Assembly (NCBI GenBank): GCA_037200525.1
Contig: JBBCGG010000001.1
Location: 4,022,501 to 4,086,500 of the forward strand
Direction: 5' to 3'
DNA length: 64,000 bases
Source of the DNA: Methylocella sp.
GTDB lineage: Bacteria; Pseudomonadota; Alphaproteobacteria; Rhizobiales; Beijerinckiaceae
Numbering within the stretch: the stretch's first letter is position 1; the number at the start of each line of letters is the position of its first letter. Both the position numbers and the translations under genes were made by a program. Below are positions 1 through 10,358 of this stretch, one piece after another. The notes under the pieces were generated by a model that worked only from the letters and a program-made list of their open reading frames with translations, was not told the DNA's origin and ran no database searches.

Positions 1-61
1 ATATGATCGGCTTAACGCTCCCTGCGAGCCTTCGCCCCAGCCGCCCGTGATTGAGGTTTTG

Positions 62-2716
62 ATGCGCACCGACAATGCCGAACCCGTTCGCCTGAGAGAC
101 TACCGGACGCCGGATTATCTGATCGATAAGGTCGATCTCGAGGTGAAGCTCCATGCCACCGCGACTCGAGTGATAGCGCGCCTCGGCATTCGCCCAAGCC
201 CGCGAGGATGCCTGGGAGCGCCGCTCATTCTCGACGGCGACGGCCTCGTCGCCAAAAAAATTACGCTGGACGGCGAGACTCTCGATCCCGCGTCAGGGCT
301 CGTGACGGCAAACCACCTGACGCTGGCTGCGCCACCGCAAGTCCCCTTCACGCTGGAAATCGAGACCGAAATCGATCCCTCGGCAAATACCCGCCTCATG
401 GGGCTGTTCCGTTCGGGCTCGGCCTATTGCACGCAATGCGAACCGGAAGGATTTCGCCGCATCACCTATTTTCTCGACCGGCCCGACGTGCTCAGCGTCT
501 ATACGGTGAGAATTGAAGCGGACCGATCCGAAGCGCCTCTTCTGCTATCCAACGGCAATAAAATCGACGAAGGCGAACTTGAAGGCGGCCGGCGCCATTT
601 CGCGGTCTGGCATGATCCGTTTCCAAAACCCTCCTATCTCTTTGCGCTCGTCGGCGGCGACCTCGGCTCCATTCACGATGAATTTATCACGCAATCCGGA
701 CGCAGGGTCGCGCTCGGCATTCACGTCGAACATGGCAAGGAGGCTCAAGCCGCCTATGCAATGGACGCGTTGAAGCGCTCGATGGCCTGGGACGAGACCG
801 CATTCGGACGCGAATATGATCTCGACGTTTTCAACATCGTCGCCGTCTCCGATTTCAACATGGGCGCAATGGAGAACAAGGGGCTCAATATCTTTAACGA
901 CAAATATGTCCTGGCCTCGCCGGCGACCGCGACCGATGCCGATTACGCCCATATCGAAGCTGTGATCGCACATGAATATTTCCACAATTGGACCGGCAAC
1001 CGGATCACCTGCCGCGACTGGTTCCAGCTTTGCCTGAAGGAAGGCCTGACGGTCTTCCGCGATCATGAGTTTTCATCGGATATGCGCTCTCGCGCGGTGC
1101 ATCGCATCGGCGATGTGCGCGCATTGCGGGCGGCGCAATTTCCTGAGGACGCCGGCCCGCTCGCGCATAATGTGCGGCCCGACGTCTATCACGAGATCAA
1201 TAATTTCTACACGGCGACGATCTACGAGAAGGGCGCCGAAATCATCCGCATGTTGAAAGTGCTGATCGGCGATGAGGCCTTCGCCAACGGCATGGATCTT
1301 TATTTTGACAGATATGATGGGACCGCAGCGACGATCGAGGATTTCATCGCCTCCTTCGCTGAGACCGCGCGGCGGGATCTGACGCAATTCTCGCGCTGGT
1401 ATAATCAATCGGGGACGCCGCTCGTCAAAGTCACCGCCGACTATGACGCCGCTGCTCGCACCTTCACGCTCGAATTGACGCAATCCTCCAAGCCGACGCC
1501 TGGACAGGATCGCAAGGAACCTTTCGTCATTCCGGTCGCGCTCGGCCTGCTAGCCAACGGAGGCGATTTGACGTTGCGCGTTTCCGATAAGGACGGCGCC
1601 ACCCCCAGCGAAATTTCCCGCGGCGTGTTCGAGCTCGCAACGCCGCGCCGGAAGATCATCTTCCACGATGTGCCAAGCCGCCCGGTGCCGTCTTTGCTTC
1701 GAGGTTTTTCGGCGCCCGTGCGGCTGGAATATGCGGCGAGCGAAGCCGATCTCATCACGCTCATCGCGCATGACAGCGATTCTTTCAACCGCTGGCAGGC
1801 GGCGCAGACATACGCCACGCGCCTGCTGCTTCGTTCGGTCGAGGCCATCCGAGCGGGCGGCGAGCCATACCGCGATCGCGGCTTTATCGACGCGCTTGCC
1901 ATCGTCATCAAGGACAGCGCCGATCCCGCCTTCGCAGCGCAGATGATCGCCCTGCCAAGCGAAGCCGACATCGCGCGCGAGATCGGCGAGAATGTCGATC
2001 CCGATGCGATCCACATTGCGCGCGAGTCTCTGCGGCGCTCCATCGGTCAAAGCCTCAAAGAGGCTTTGCTCGCGTCTTATGCGCGATTGGCGGAGAATGG
2101 GCCCTATTCACCCGATGCGGCTGCGGCTGGACGGCGCGCTTTGCGCAATGTCGCGCTCGATCTCCTTTGCGCTGGCGATCCAGTGGAGGGAGCAATTCTC
2201 GCCAGGCGGCAGTTCGAAAGCGCCGATACGATGACGGACGAAATCGCCGCGCTGAGCGCGCTGGCGCAAACTCCGGGCGTCGCACGCGAAAGCGCCCTTG
2301 AAGCGTTCTATAGCGCCCATGAAGGCGAGCCGCTGGTTATCGACAAATGGTTCGCGCTGCAGGCTACTATTCCCGAATCCGAAACGCTTGGCCGGATCAA
2401 GGGATTGATGATGCATGACGCTTTTTCGTTCGGAAATCCAAACCGCGTGCGCTCGCTTATTGGCGCCTTCGCCGCCGGAAATCAGACGCAGTTCAATGCA
2501 AGCGATGGCGGCGGCTATGATTTCATCGCAGACATTGTCGTCGAGCTCGATCGAAAGAATCCGCAGGTCGCGGCGCGGCTTCTCGCAGCGTTCAAGAGCT
2601 GGCGTTCGCTTGAAGCCAAACGCCGCGAGCGTGCGCAAGCCGCGTTGCGCCGCGTCGCTGCGCAAGAGGGTCTTTCTCCCGATGTGAAAGACATCGTCGA
2701 GCGCTCGATCGGCTGA
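62..2716 (+). CDS. pepN: aminopeptidase N (M1 family)
   Basis: Zinc aminopeptidase of the M1 family that removes N-terminal residues from peptides in the cytoplasm. About 884 residues, the usual bacterial length. The exopeptidase motif GAMEN is near residue 268, the zinc motif HEYFH near 304-308, and the downstream zinc-ligand glutamate lies in KEGLTVF about 18 residues later. The C-terminal half has the helical repeats of the PepN subgroup. An in-frame GTG at 47 would add five residues; ATG 62 gives the family-like start MRTDNAEP. It is the first complete gene in the window, followed after about 30 bases by the methyltransferase pseudogene. Confidence 0.95.
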   Translation: MRTDNAEPVRLRDYRTPDYLIDKVDLEVKLHATATRVIARLGIRPSPRGCLGAPLILDGDGLVAKKITLDGETLDPASGLVTANHLTLAAPPQVPFTLEIETEIDPSANTRLMGLFRSGSAYCTQCEPEGFRRITYFLDRPDVLSVYTVRIEADRSEAPLLLSNGNKIDEGELEGGRRHFAVWHDPFPKPSYLFALVGGDLGSIHDEFITQSGRRVALGIHVEHGKEAQAAYAMDALKRSMAWDETAFGREYDLDVFNIVAVSDFNMGAMENKGLNIFNDKYVLASPATATDADYAHIEAVIAHEYFHNWTGNRITCRDWFQLCLKEGLTVFRDHEFSSDMRSRAVHRIGDVRALRAAQFPEDAGPLAHNVRPDVYHEINNFYTATIYEKGAEIIRMLKVLIGDEAFANGMDLYFDRYDGTAATIEDFIASFAETARRDLTQFSRWYNQSGTPLVKVTADYDAAARTFTLELTQSSKPTPGQDRKEPFVIPVALGLLANGGDLTLRVSDKDGATPSEISRGVFELATPRRKIIFHDVPSRPVPSLLRGFSAPVRLEYAASEADLITLIAHDSDSFNRWQAAQTYATRLLLRSVEAIRAGGEPYRDRGFIDALAIVIKDSADPAFAAQMIALPSEADIAREIGENVDPDAIHIARESLRRSIGQSLKEALLASYARLAENGPYSPDAAAAGRRALRNVALDLLCAGDPVEGAILARRQFESADTMTDEIAALSALAQTPGVARESALEAFYSAHEGEPLVIDKWFALQATIPESETLGRIKGLMMHDAFSFGNPNRVRSLIGAFAAGNQTQFNASDGGGYDFIADIVVELDRKNPQVAARLLAAFKSWRSLEAKRRERAQAALRRVAAQEGLSPDVKDIVERSIG

Positions 2717-2745
2717 AGTTATTCCGATAAGCCAAAGGAAAATTG

Positions 2746-3419
2746 ATGACCGAACAGCTCTGGACAAAGGTCGATAGCTATTTCGCCGACATGCTTGCGC
2801 CAAGCGACGCCGCGCTCGACGCGGCGTTGGAGGCCAGCGCCGCGGCGGGCCTGCCGACGATCAATGTAGCGCCCAACCAGGGCAAATTGCTGCAACTTCT
2901 GGCGCGCATCCAAGGCGCGCGAAACATCCTCGAAATTGGAACTCTCGGCGGCTACAGCACCATCTGGCTGGCCCGCGCGCTTCCCCCCGACGGCCGACTG
3001 ATCACCTTGGAGGCCGATCCTAAGCACGCCGAAGTCGCTCGCTCCAATTTTCTGCGCGCTGGCCTCGCTGACAAAATCGAACTGCGACTTGGCAGAGCGC
3101 AGAATACGCTGCCACAACTTGAGGTAGAGGAACGCGGACCTTCGACCTCATCTTCATCGACGCCGACAAAAAAAGCATCCCCGCCTATTTCGCCTCCGCC
3201 CTAAAACTGTCGCGACGCGGCAGCCTGATCATCGTCGACAATGTCGTGCGGAAGGGCGCCGTCATCGACCCCGATAGCGCTGATCCCGATGTCCAGGGCG
3301 TGCGGCGATTCAACGAACTGGTAGCCGCCGAGCCTCGCGTCAGCGCTACGGCAATCCAAACCGTCGGCGTCAAAGGCTATGATGGCTTTGCAATCGTTCT
3401 CGTCACCGCCGACGAGTAG
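2746..3419 (+). pseudogene. SAM-dependent O-methyltransferase, frameshifted
   Basis: Class I O-methyltransferase of the catechol/caffeoyl-CoA type that would methylate a hydroxyl group. The N-terminal frame holds the SAM-binding motif (LEIGTLGGYSTIWLARAL). Around 3138-3142 the reading frame changes. The original frame runs into a serine/proline-rich tail that stops at 3204. The other frame reads FDLIFIDADKKSIPAYF and continues through IIVDN to a normal C-terminus ending at 3419. One missing base, possibly in the run at CCTT, explains both halves. Intact, it would be about 224 residues, the family length. It may be a real pseudogene or an assembly error. Start chosen at ATG 2746, with AAGGAAAA upstream. 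Confidence 0.8.
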
Positions 3420-3562
3420 CGTCGCCGCACCGCTTCGTTTGGCGCCAAAATTTACATACATTTTTAATTAATTTTCTGGACAAAAACGCGAAGTCGGAGT
3501 CTCATGATTCGCGACTCGGAGAGGTGCGGCACATCACTCCGGTCGGTTTCGAGGGGGCCCCT

Positions 3563-5947
3563 ATGGCGCGTGCAAACGCGGCGCATGCTTCTGCACGTGC
3601 AGACGCAGCGCGTATATTTGCCGGAACGCCGGCGCTTGACTCTACGACAGCGCACTCCGCGTCTCTTGGCCTATCACGATTTGAAGTTTGGGTGCGACGC
3701 GGCGTTCCCGCAATGGTTGCGTTGTTTATTAGCGCGCTAATTGCGATGATTACGGTCATGGCGCGCGACTCCTATGATCATGCGCTCTCTGACGCACTGT
3801 CCGACCTTGAGCTCGTCGCGGCGGTAGTCGCCGACGATCTCCCAGCCGCTTTGAAACAAGCTGCGTCGCGCGATCTCGACGCAGCTCTGGCTTTGGCTGT
3901 CCCCTCTCGCGCCTTGGCTCGCGGACAGCAGGCGCTGGCGACTAATCTTGCTGGCGATATCATCGCGACGGCTCCAGCCGCCCTCGGCGCCAGCGGCGCT
4001 CTTGCCGACTATCTTGGATCCGCCCAACCTCTGACGATTTTCGCCGAAAAAGCCGGCGTCCTGCGCATTAACCTCGCGGACGGCACGGACGCTCTGGCGA
4101 CAGTGCGCACTCTGGCCCCTCCCCTCGGCCAGATCGCCCTTATCTATCCGATGGCCTCGGTTCTGGCCGAATGGCGCGCCACTGCGTTTCGCACCGCTGT
4201 CCTTAGCATCTGCACAATCCTCGTTCTGGTTGCGCTAGCGCTCGCCTATTTTTGGCAGGCCTCCCGCGCGCGCGATGCGGACCGCATTTGCAAGCGGGTT
4301 CGCGATCGCATCGACACGGCATTGAGCCGAGGGCGATGCGGACTTTGGGACTGGGATCTCGCGCGCGGAAGAATCTACTGGTCGGATTCCATGTATGAAA
4401 TCCTCGGCATGTCGCCGATGGGGCAATTCCTTTCCTTCGGCGACATCAATGCGCTGGTTCATCCGCAAGATGGCGACCTCGCGGCGATCGCCGAAATGCT
4501 AACGGCTTCAAAGGCCGATTCCGTCGATCACGCTTTCCGCATGCAGAATGTCAAAGGCGAGTGGATCTGGTTGCGAGCGCGCGCCGAGCTTGTGCGGGAT
4601 CGGCCCGGCGTTGCGCCTCATCTCGTCGGCATCGCCGTCGACATCACCGAACAGAAGGCGCTCGCCGAGCGCACCGCGACCGCCGACATGCGCCTGCGTG
4701 ACGCAATCGAATCCGTGTCGGAGGCCTTTGTTCTTTGGGACGCCGACAACCAGCTCGTCATGTGCAATTCCAAGTTCCAGAAATTCCACAATCTGACGAG
4801 CGAAGCGGTCAGCGCGGGAACGCCCTATGTGCAGGTGATGGAGAAAGGAACTCCGCCGCTGATACAAGCGCAAACGACGCTTGGCGAGCGCCCGCAGGCC
4901 GGAGCGCGCACTTATGAGGCGCGCCTCGCCGATGGACGCTGGCTGCAGATCAACGAACGGCGCACCAAGGACGGCGGCTATGTTTCAGTTGGCACCGACA
5001 TCACCACCTTGAAGCGTCATGAAGAACAATTGATGGACAGCGAGCGTCGCCTGATGGCGACCGTGGCGGACCTGCGCAAATCGCGCCAGACTCTTGAATT
5101 GCAAGCGCAGCAACTTGCCGACCTCGCCGAAAGATATCTCGAGCAAAAGGCCGAGGCCGAGACGGCGAACCGGGCGAAGTCCGAATTCCTCGCCAATATG
5201 AGCCACGAGTTGCGCACGCCGCTCAACGCCATCATAGGCTTCTCCGAGGTGATGCAGCAGGAGACCTTCGGCCCGCTCGGATCGAAAAAATATGTCGATT
5301 ACTCCAGCGACATTAAACAGAGCGGCGAATATCTGCTTGGCGTGATTTCCGATGTTCTCGACATGTCGCGTCTCGAAGCCGGCCGGGTGCGGCTGCAAAA
5401 GAGCGACTTCGAAATCGACTCCGCGGTCAGCGGCGCGGTCGCGGCGATCGAGACCATCGCCAGAAAGAAGGAAATCACTCTCGTCGCCGAAGCCCTGCCC
5501 GGCAAGCGGATCCATGGCGATCGCGACGCTTTGCAGAAAATCCTCACGATTCTGCTTCGCAACGCAGTCAAATTTACGCCGGAGCAGGGACGCGTCAGCG
5601 TGCGCACGCGCATCGTGCAGGGCGCTCTCAACGTCTATGTCGAAGATACCGGAATGGGCATCGCTTCGGAGCCGCTCGCGCGGCTCGGTCGGCCGTTCGA
5701 ACAATTGGACGGAGCGCTCGACAATGGCATGAAAGGCTCGGGGCTAGGTCTCGCGATCGCGCGATCGCTGGTCGATCTTCATGGCGGCTCGATGCGCATC
5801 CGCTCGACCGTCGGGACCGGAACGATCGTCCTTGTACATCTGCCGCAATCGCGCGATGCGCCGCGACAGAAGCTTTTGCTGGCGACGGCCGCGCCGCGCC
5901 GGGCCTCGCCGCCGCCGCAAAAATTGCGCGCCTCAGTCCGGGGTTAG
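3563..5947 (+). CDS. membrane PAS-domain sensor histidine kinase, PleC/DivJ-like
   Basis: Membrane histidine kinase of about 794 residues. Membrane segments lie near residues 50-68 and 217-240 and flank a periplasmic sensor region. Two PAS domains follow (about 270-365 and 375-490), then a coiled coil rich in Glu, Ala and Gln, then the phospho-acceptor box MSHELRTPLNAIIGFSEVM and a HATPase domain (N box LLRNAVKF, G boxes DTGMGIAS and GSGLGLAI). The stretch FGPLGSKKY after the H box is typical of alphaproteobacterial PleC/DivJ/PdhS kinases that act on DivK-type regulators; the specific partner is inference. ATG 3563 is preferred because GAGGGGG lies just upstream; a GTG at 3524 is possible. 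Its end overlaps the convergent glnE by 15 bases. Confidence 0.88.
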   Translation: MARANAAHASARADAARIFAGTPALDSTTAHSASLGLSRFEVWVRRGVPAMVALFISALIAMITVMARDSYDHALSDALSDLELVAAVVADDLPAALKQAASRDLDAALALAVPSRALARGQQALATNLAGDIIATAPAALGASGALADYLGSAQPLTIFAEKAGVLRINLADGTDALATVRTLAPPLGQIALIYPMASVLAEWRATAFRTAVLSICTILVLVALALAYFWQASRARDADRICKRVRDRIDTALSRGRCGLWDWDLARGRIYWSDSMYEILGMSPMGQFLSFGDINALVHPQDGDLAAIAEMLTASKADSVDHAFRMQNVKGEWIWLRARAELVRDRPGVAPHLVGIAVDITEQKALAERTATADMRLRDAIESVSEAFVLWDADNQLVMCNSKFQKFHNLTSEAVSAGTPYVQVMEKGTPPLIQAQTTLGERPQAGARTYEARLADGRWLQINERRTKDGGYVSVGTDITTLKRHEEQLMDSERRLMATVADLRKSRQTLELQAQQLADLAERYLEQKAEAETANRAKSEFLANMSHELRTPLNAIIGFSEVMQQETFGPLGSKKYVDYSSDIKQSGEYLLGVISDVLDMSRLEAGRVRLQKSDFEIDSAVSGAVAAIETIARKKEITLVAEALPGKRIHGDRDALQKILTILLRNAVKFTPEQGRVSVRTRIVQGALNVYVEDTGMGIASEPLARLGRPFEQLDGALDNGMKGSGLGLAIARSLVDLHGGSMRIRSTVGTGTIVLVHLPQSRDAPRQKLLLATAAPRRASPPPQKLRASVRG

Positions 5948-8893
5948 AACACGACGGAAAATCGCGCGCACCTTTTGGCGCATTTCGTTGAGATCGCTTT
6001 CCAGCGCGCTGACGCTCGGCAATTCCGCAGCATTGGCGAGGCGTCGCTGGACGGCCTCGCTGGCCTCGCGCGGATTGCCGCCAGGGTCCAAGGTTAGGCG
6101 CAGCATCTGCGTCACATCGGTCATCAGGCGATGCGCGTCCAAAAGCACGCGCGCATCGTCGGCGGCGATCAGGCCGAGCTCGGCGGCGGTCTCGATGACC
6201 GTGAATGTCGAAACGCTGATCAGCGCGGGATGCGCATGGGCGCGACGCAGCAGAAGATATTGCGCCAGGAACTCGATGCATATCAGCCCCCCCGCCGCAA
6301 GCTTCAGATCCCAAGGGTCCTTGTCCCCTTTGACGTTGGCGATAAGATCGCGCATTTCGCAGACTGCGCGCGACAGGGCTTTATTGGGGCGCTTGCGCAT
6401 CAACAGGGTGCGGATGGCTTGGCTGGTCCGCGCGGCAAGCTCCGCGTCGCCGGCGATGACCCGCGCCCGCGTCAAGGCCAGATGCTCCCAGGTCTCGGCC
6501 TCATTATTTTGATAATCGATGAAGCTATCGAGCTGCGTTGCGACCGGGCCTTTGCCTCCGGATGGACGCAGCCGCAGATCAACGTCATACAGCGACCCGC
6601 GCTTTGTAGCGACCGTCAAGGCCGAGACGAGGCGCTGTGCGATGCGCGTGTAATATTGCACGGCGTGAAGGGAGCGCGGGCCGTCAGAGTCGGGATGTTC
6701 GCGATCAAAGCTATAAATGAGGATCAGATCGAGATCGGAGGCCGCCGTCATTTCGCGCGAGCCGAGCTTGCCAAGCGCAAGGACGATGCAGCGACCGCCG
6801 GGGACGCGCCCATGCTCTTCAGCAAAGACGCGCTCGACGAAGGCGAGCGCCGCCTCGACGATGCTCGACGCCAGCGCGGAATAGGCGTGCGCCGCCTCGG
6901 CCGGACGGATCGTTCCCGACAAGAGCTTCAAGCCAATCGGAAAAAGCTCTTCCTTGGCGAAATCGCGTATCGCGTCGAGGAACTCCTCGGTTCCCGTTGA
7001 TTTTTGTAAAATCCGGTCGGCGCGTTCCTTAAATCCCGCCTCATCTACCGCAGTCTTGAGAATGCGCGGGTCAATCGTCGCGTCGAGAAGATGCGGATGC
7101 GTGATCACCATGCGCGCAAGCCGGGGGGCGCCGCCCAAAATATCGGCGAACAGCTCGCACATCTGAGGATTGGATTTCAGCAGAGAGAAGAGCTCGACCG
7201 CTCCCGGCATGCGAGCCAATGCCCTATCGAATCCCGCCAGCGCCGTGTCGGGATCGCCGGAGCTGGCGAAAGCCTGAAGCAGGCCGGGCACCAATTCAGT
7301 CAGGACTTCGCGCGCGTGCGCGGTGCGCACCGCCGGTCGGCGCCCGAAATGCCAGCCGCGGATCGTCTCCGCGGCGACCGAGGCCTGCTTGAAACCGAGC
7401 CGAGACAACGTCTCCAGCGTTTCGGGATCGTCGCCGACGCCGGTGAAAACGAGACTTCCCGTGGCGGCGTCGAGCGCGGGCGAATGCTCGAACAGCCGCG
7501 CGTAGTGATGCGATACGCGGCTCATGTGAGCGATGAGTTCAGCCTCAAAATCTTTTTGCCGGGCAAAGCCGCAAAAGCGGGAGAAACGCTGCAGCGCTTC
7601 GGGGTCTTGCGGCAAGCGTTGCGTCTGCTCGTCCGCGATCATCTGCAACCGGTGCTCGATCTCGCGCAAGAACACATAAGCGGCGCCAAGATCCTTCACC
7701 GCCTGCTCAGTCACCCATCCGTCGCGGCCGAGTTCGTCCAGCATATCTAGAGTGCGGGAGCCGCGGAGGTTTGGCCTTTTGCCGCCAAAGATCAATTGCT
7801 GGGTCTGTACGAAGAACTCGATCTCGCGGATGCCACCGCGACCGAGTTTGACGTCGTGGCCGGCGACCGTAATCTCGGCATGTCCGCGCACGGCATGGAT
7901 CTGGCGCTTCATCGCATGAATGTCGGCGATGGCGGCGTAATCGAAATATTTGCGCCAGATGAAGGGCGTGAGAGTTTCCAGAAACACGACGCCAAGCGCG
8001 CGATCGCCCGCGACGGGACGCGCTTTGATGTAGGCGGCTCGCTCCCAGTTCTGCCCCAGAATCTCGTAATAGGCATAGGCGGCGGGAAGCGCGACCGCGA
8101 CAGCCGTTGAACCTGGATCGGGCCGCAATCGCAAATCGACGCGCAGGACATAGCCGTCGCCCGTGCGTTCCTGCAGCAGCTTCACCAGACGTTGGGTCAG
8201 ACGGACAAATAAGGTAGCGGGGTCCATGACGCCTGTAATCGCGGCGCTATCCGGATCAAAGAACACAGCGAGATCGACATCGCTCGAATAATTGAGCTCG
8301 AAGGCTCCGAGTTTGCCGAGCGCGAGAATGACGACGCCAGAGTCTGTCTCGGGCTTTTCGAGATCTGCAAGCTTCAGCCTCCCGGCGCGCTGAGCCTCGC
8401 GCAGCAGGAAACGCATGGCTGCGCGGATAAAGCCATCGGCGGCGCGCGACAGGGCTGCGGTTGTTTCGACAACATCGAAAACGCCGCCAAGATCGGCGAG
8501 CGCTATGAGCAAAGCGGTCTCCTGTCGCGCCAACCGCAGCGCGCGCATGATGACGGCCTCATCCACCGACTGATCGCAGGTCGCGTCCAAAGTTGCGAGG
8601 CAATCATCGAGCCGCGCCTGCGGAGGGCTGGCGAGACATAGCGCGAGGCGAGCCGGATCGGCGGCGGCGAGGCGCCAGAGGAATGGCGAATGATCGGCGA
8701 GAGCCGCGAGGAGAGGTTCTACGCCGGGCTCCTCAACAAGCTCCTTCAGGCCCAAAGCGTCCGGCGATCCGAGAAAATCAGCGAGGCGCGATTCCGCTCG
8801 ATGAGCGTCGGCGAGGCGAGGCGCATCGCGGAGACGCCGGTAAAGCGGCAGGTTTGCTCCGCCGAGCTCGTTAATCGGCTCTCTCTTTTTCAT
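5933..8893 (-). CDS. glnE: bifunctional glutamine synthetase adenylyltransferase/adenylyl-removing enzyme
   Basis: Adds AMP to, and removes it from, glutamine synthetase in response to nitrogen status via PII. About 986 residues with the expected duplicated nucleotidyltransferase folds. The N-terminal deadenylylase domain contains LGKLGAFELNYSSDVDL; the C-terminal adenylyltransferase domain contains LGKLGSREMTAASDLDL. The open frame extends upstream to 9259, but that part is a shadow of the kinase gene. ATG 8893 (MKKREPINEL) gives the normal family length and overlaps the end of the upstream kinase by 23 bases, so the three genes from 11034 downward probably form one transcription unit. The 3' end overlaps the convergent PAS kinase gene. 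Confidence 0.95.
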   Translation of the reverse strand: MKKREPINELGGANLPLYRRLRDAPRLADAHRAESRLADFLGSPDALGLKELVEEPGVEPLLAALADHSPFLWRLAAADPARLALCLASPPQARLDDCLATLDATCDQSVDEAVIMRALRLARQETALLIALADLGGVFDVVETTAALSRAADGFIRAAMRFLLREAQRAGRLKLADLEKPETDSGVVILALGKLGAFELNYSSDVDLAVFFDPDSAAITGVMDPATLFVRLTQRLVKLLQERTGDGYVLRVDLRLRPDPGSTAVAVALPAAYAYYEILGQNWERAAYIKARPVAGDRALGVVFLETLTPFIWRKYFDYAAIADIHAMKRQIHAVRGHAEITVAGHDVKLGRGGIREIEFFVQTQQLIFGGKRPNLRGSRTLDMLDELGRDGWVTEQAVKDLGAAYVFLREIEHRLQMIADEQTQRLPQDPEALQRFSRFCGFARQKDFEAELIAHMSRVSHHYARLFEHSPALDAATGSLVFTGVGDDPETLETLSRLGFKQASVAAETIRGWHFGRRPAVRTAHAREVLTELVPGLLQAFASSGDPDTALAGFDRALARMPGAVELFSLLKSNPQMCELFADILGGAPRLARMVITHPHLLDATIDPRILKTAVDEAGFKERADRILQKSTGTEEFLDAIRDFAKEELFPIGLKLLSGTIRPAEAAHAYSALASSIVEAALAFVERVFAEEHGRVPGGRCIVLALGKLGSREMTAASDLDLILIYSFDREHPDSDGPRSLHAVQYYTRIAQRLVSALTVATKRGSLYDVDLRLRPSGGKGPVATQLDSFIDYQNNEAETWEHLALTRARVIAGDAELAARTSQAIRTLLMRKRPNKALSRAVCEMRDLIANVKGDKDPWDLKLAAGGLICIEFLAQYLLLRRAHAHPALISVSTFTVIETAAELGLIAADDARVLLDAHRLMTDVTQMLRLTLDPGGNPREASEAVQRRLANAAELPSVSALESDLNEMRQKVRAIFRRVLTPD

Positions 8894-10358
8894 GCGCCAC
8901 CGGTTGCGCCGCATCGATTTGCGCCATCTCGCGGGACAGGGGCGTCGCCGGGAGTTTAAGGACGACGCGAAGGCCGGGCGCATTATCCTCAATCCGCAAG
9001 TCGCCATTATGCAAATGCGCCACCGCCGCGGCAAGCGATAGGCCAAGACCGGAGCCGGGACGCGAGCGCGAGTTTTCAAGCCGCACGAACCGGTCGAGCA
9101 CACGCGCGCGATCTTCGACGGGAATCCCCGGACCATGATCGGCGACCATGATCTCGATCGCGGGTCCGCACCGCCGCGCCGATAAATCCACGCTTTTTCC
9201 CCAAATCTTAGAGTCGCCCGTGGCAGGCTGCGGCTTCTGCTCGTCCGCCTCGCCGCCATATTTCAAAGCGTTGTCGACGAGATTGGAGAGCGCCTGACCG
9301 ACAAGCTCGCGGCTGCCATGAATGATCAGGTCAGGCTCGACATTGATGTTGAGACTAAACCCGCGCTCCTCCGCCGCCGGCTCGTAGAGTTCTCCAACGT
9401 CGCGCGTGACCGAGCCGGCGTCGAAATCGGTCATGCCCTCGCGGCCTGCCCCAGCCTCCGCTCTTGCAATGTTGAGGAGGGCGTCGAAAATCTGGATCAG
9501 CCGGTCGGATTCCTCGATGACTTTTTCGAGCGCGCAGCGATATTCCTCCGGCGTCTTGGCGAATTGCAGCGCCTGCTCCGCGCGGCCGCGAAGGCGCGTC
9601 AGCGGCGTCTTGAGATCATGCGCTATATTGTCGGAAACCTGCTTCAGTCCCGCCATGAGTTCGGAGATGCGCTCCAGCATGGCGTTGAGGTTTTGCACGA
9701 GACGGTCGAGTTCGTCGCCGGTTCCGGCCAGGGGCAAGCGGCCGGACAGATCGCCGGCGACGATCGTGCGGGCGTTGGCGTTAATGGCGTCGACCCGCTT
9801 CAGCACGCGCTGCGCGACCCAGAGTCCGCCGAGGGTTCCGATTACCACAAGCCAGAACAGCGACTTGAGCAGGGCGCCGCCGAGAATCTGGCGCAAGCTT
9901 TCGCCTTCCTCAAGATCGTGTCCGACGACAAGGCGAAAGCCGCCCGGCAAGGCGAAAATGCGAGCTAACGCCCGGCGGTCTTTCGCAGCCGCGTCGCCTG
10001 CAGGCTGATATGTGGTCTCGACAAGGCCCGGATGATTCAGGACGCCTTCCGGCAAATTGGCGATATTGCCGGCGATCGGCTCGCCCGCGGGAGTGGTGAG
10101 AAGATAGAGATCGGCGCCCGGCCGTTGAGCGCGGTTTTTGATGCTCTGGACAAGATGGCGGATGCCGCCTTGCGAATATTGTTCGGATAGTCCGGCGATG
10201 TCGGCGTCGACCGTCTGCCCGATCTGCTGGTCGATCAGCATTTTCACATTGTCGCCGACGCTGCTGAGAACCATGCCCGCGCCGATCGCCGAAATCACCA
10301 AATAGGCGAGCGATACCTTGAAAACTGTCGTGCGGAAAAGCTTAGCGAGAGCCGTCAC
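8871..10358 (-). CDS. HAMP-domain sensor histidine kinase
   Basis: Inner-membrane histidine kinase of 495 residues paired with the response regulator just upstream. Membrane segments are near residues 10-33 and 160-180, with a short periplasmic domain between. A HAMP domain (GDLSGRLPLAGTGDELDRL) is followed by the phospho-acceptor box DNIAHDLKTPLTRLRGRAE and a HATPase domain (LVDNALKYGG, DHGPGIP, GSGLGLSL). It starts with GTG inside the 3' end of the regulator gene (17-base overlap), indicating translational coupling. Its stimulus cannot be read from sequence. It lies downstream of a DegP-type protease gene, an arrangement that suggests envelope sensing, which is inference. Confidence 0.9.
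   Translation of the reverse strand: MTALAKLFRTTVFKVSLAYLVISAIGAGMVLSSVGDNVKMLIDQQIGQTVDADIAGLSEQYSQGGIRHLVQSIKNRAQRPGADLYLLTTPAGEPIAGNIANLPEGVLNHPGLVETTYQPAGDAAAKDRRALARIFALPGGFRLVVGHDLEEGESLRQILGGALLKSLFWLVVIGTLGGLWVAQRVLKRVDAINANARTIVAGDLSGRLPLAGTGDELDRLVQNLNAMLERISELMAGLKQVSDNIAHDLKTPLTRLRGRAEQALQFAKTPEEYRCALEKVIEESDRLIQIFDALLNIARAEAGAGREGMTDFDAGSVTRDVGELYEPAAEERGFSLNINVEPDLIIHGSRELVGQALSNLVDNALKYGGEADEQKPQPATGDSKIWGKSVDLSARRCGPAIEIMVADHGPGIPVEDRARVLDRFVRLENSRSRPGSGLGLSLAAAVAHLHNGDLRIEDNAPGLRVVLKLPATPLSREMAQIDAAQPVAHEKERAD

Noticed and set aside
8894-9259. N-terminal extension of glnE
   Set aside because: The 122 extra residues are the opposite-frame shadow of the kinase HATPase domain; glnE reaches normal length without them.
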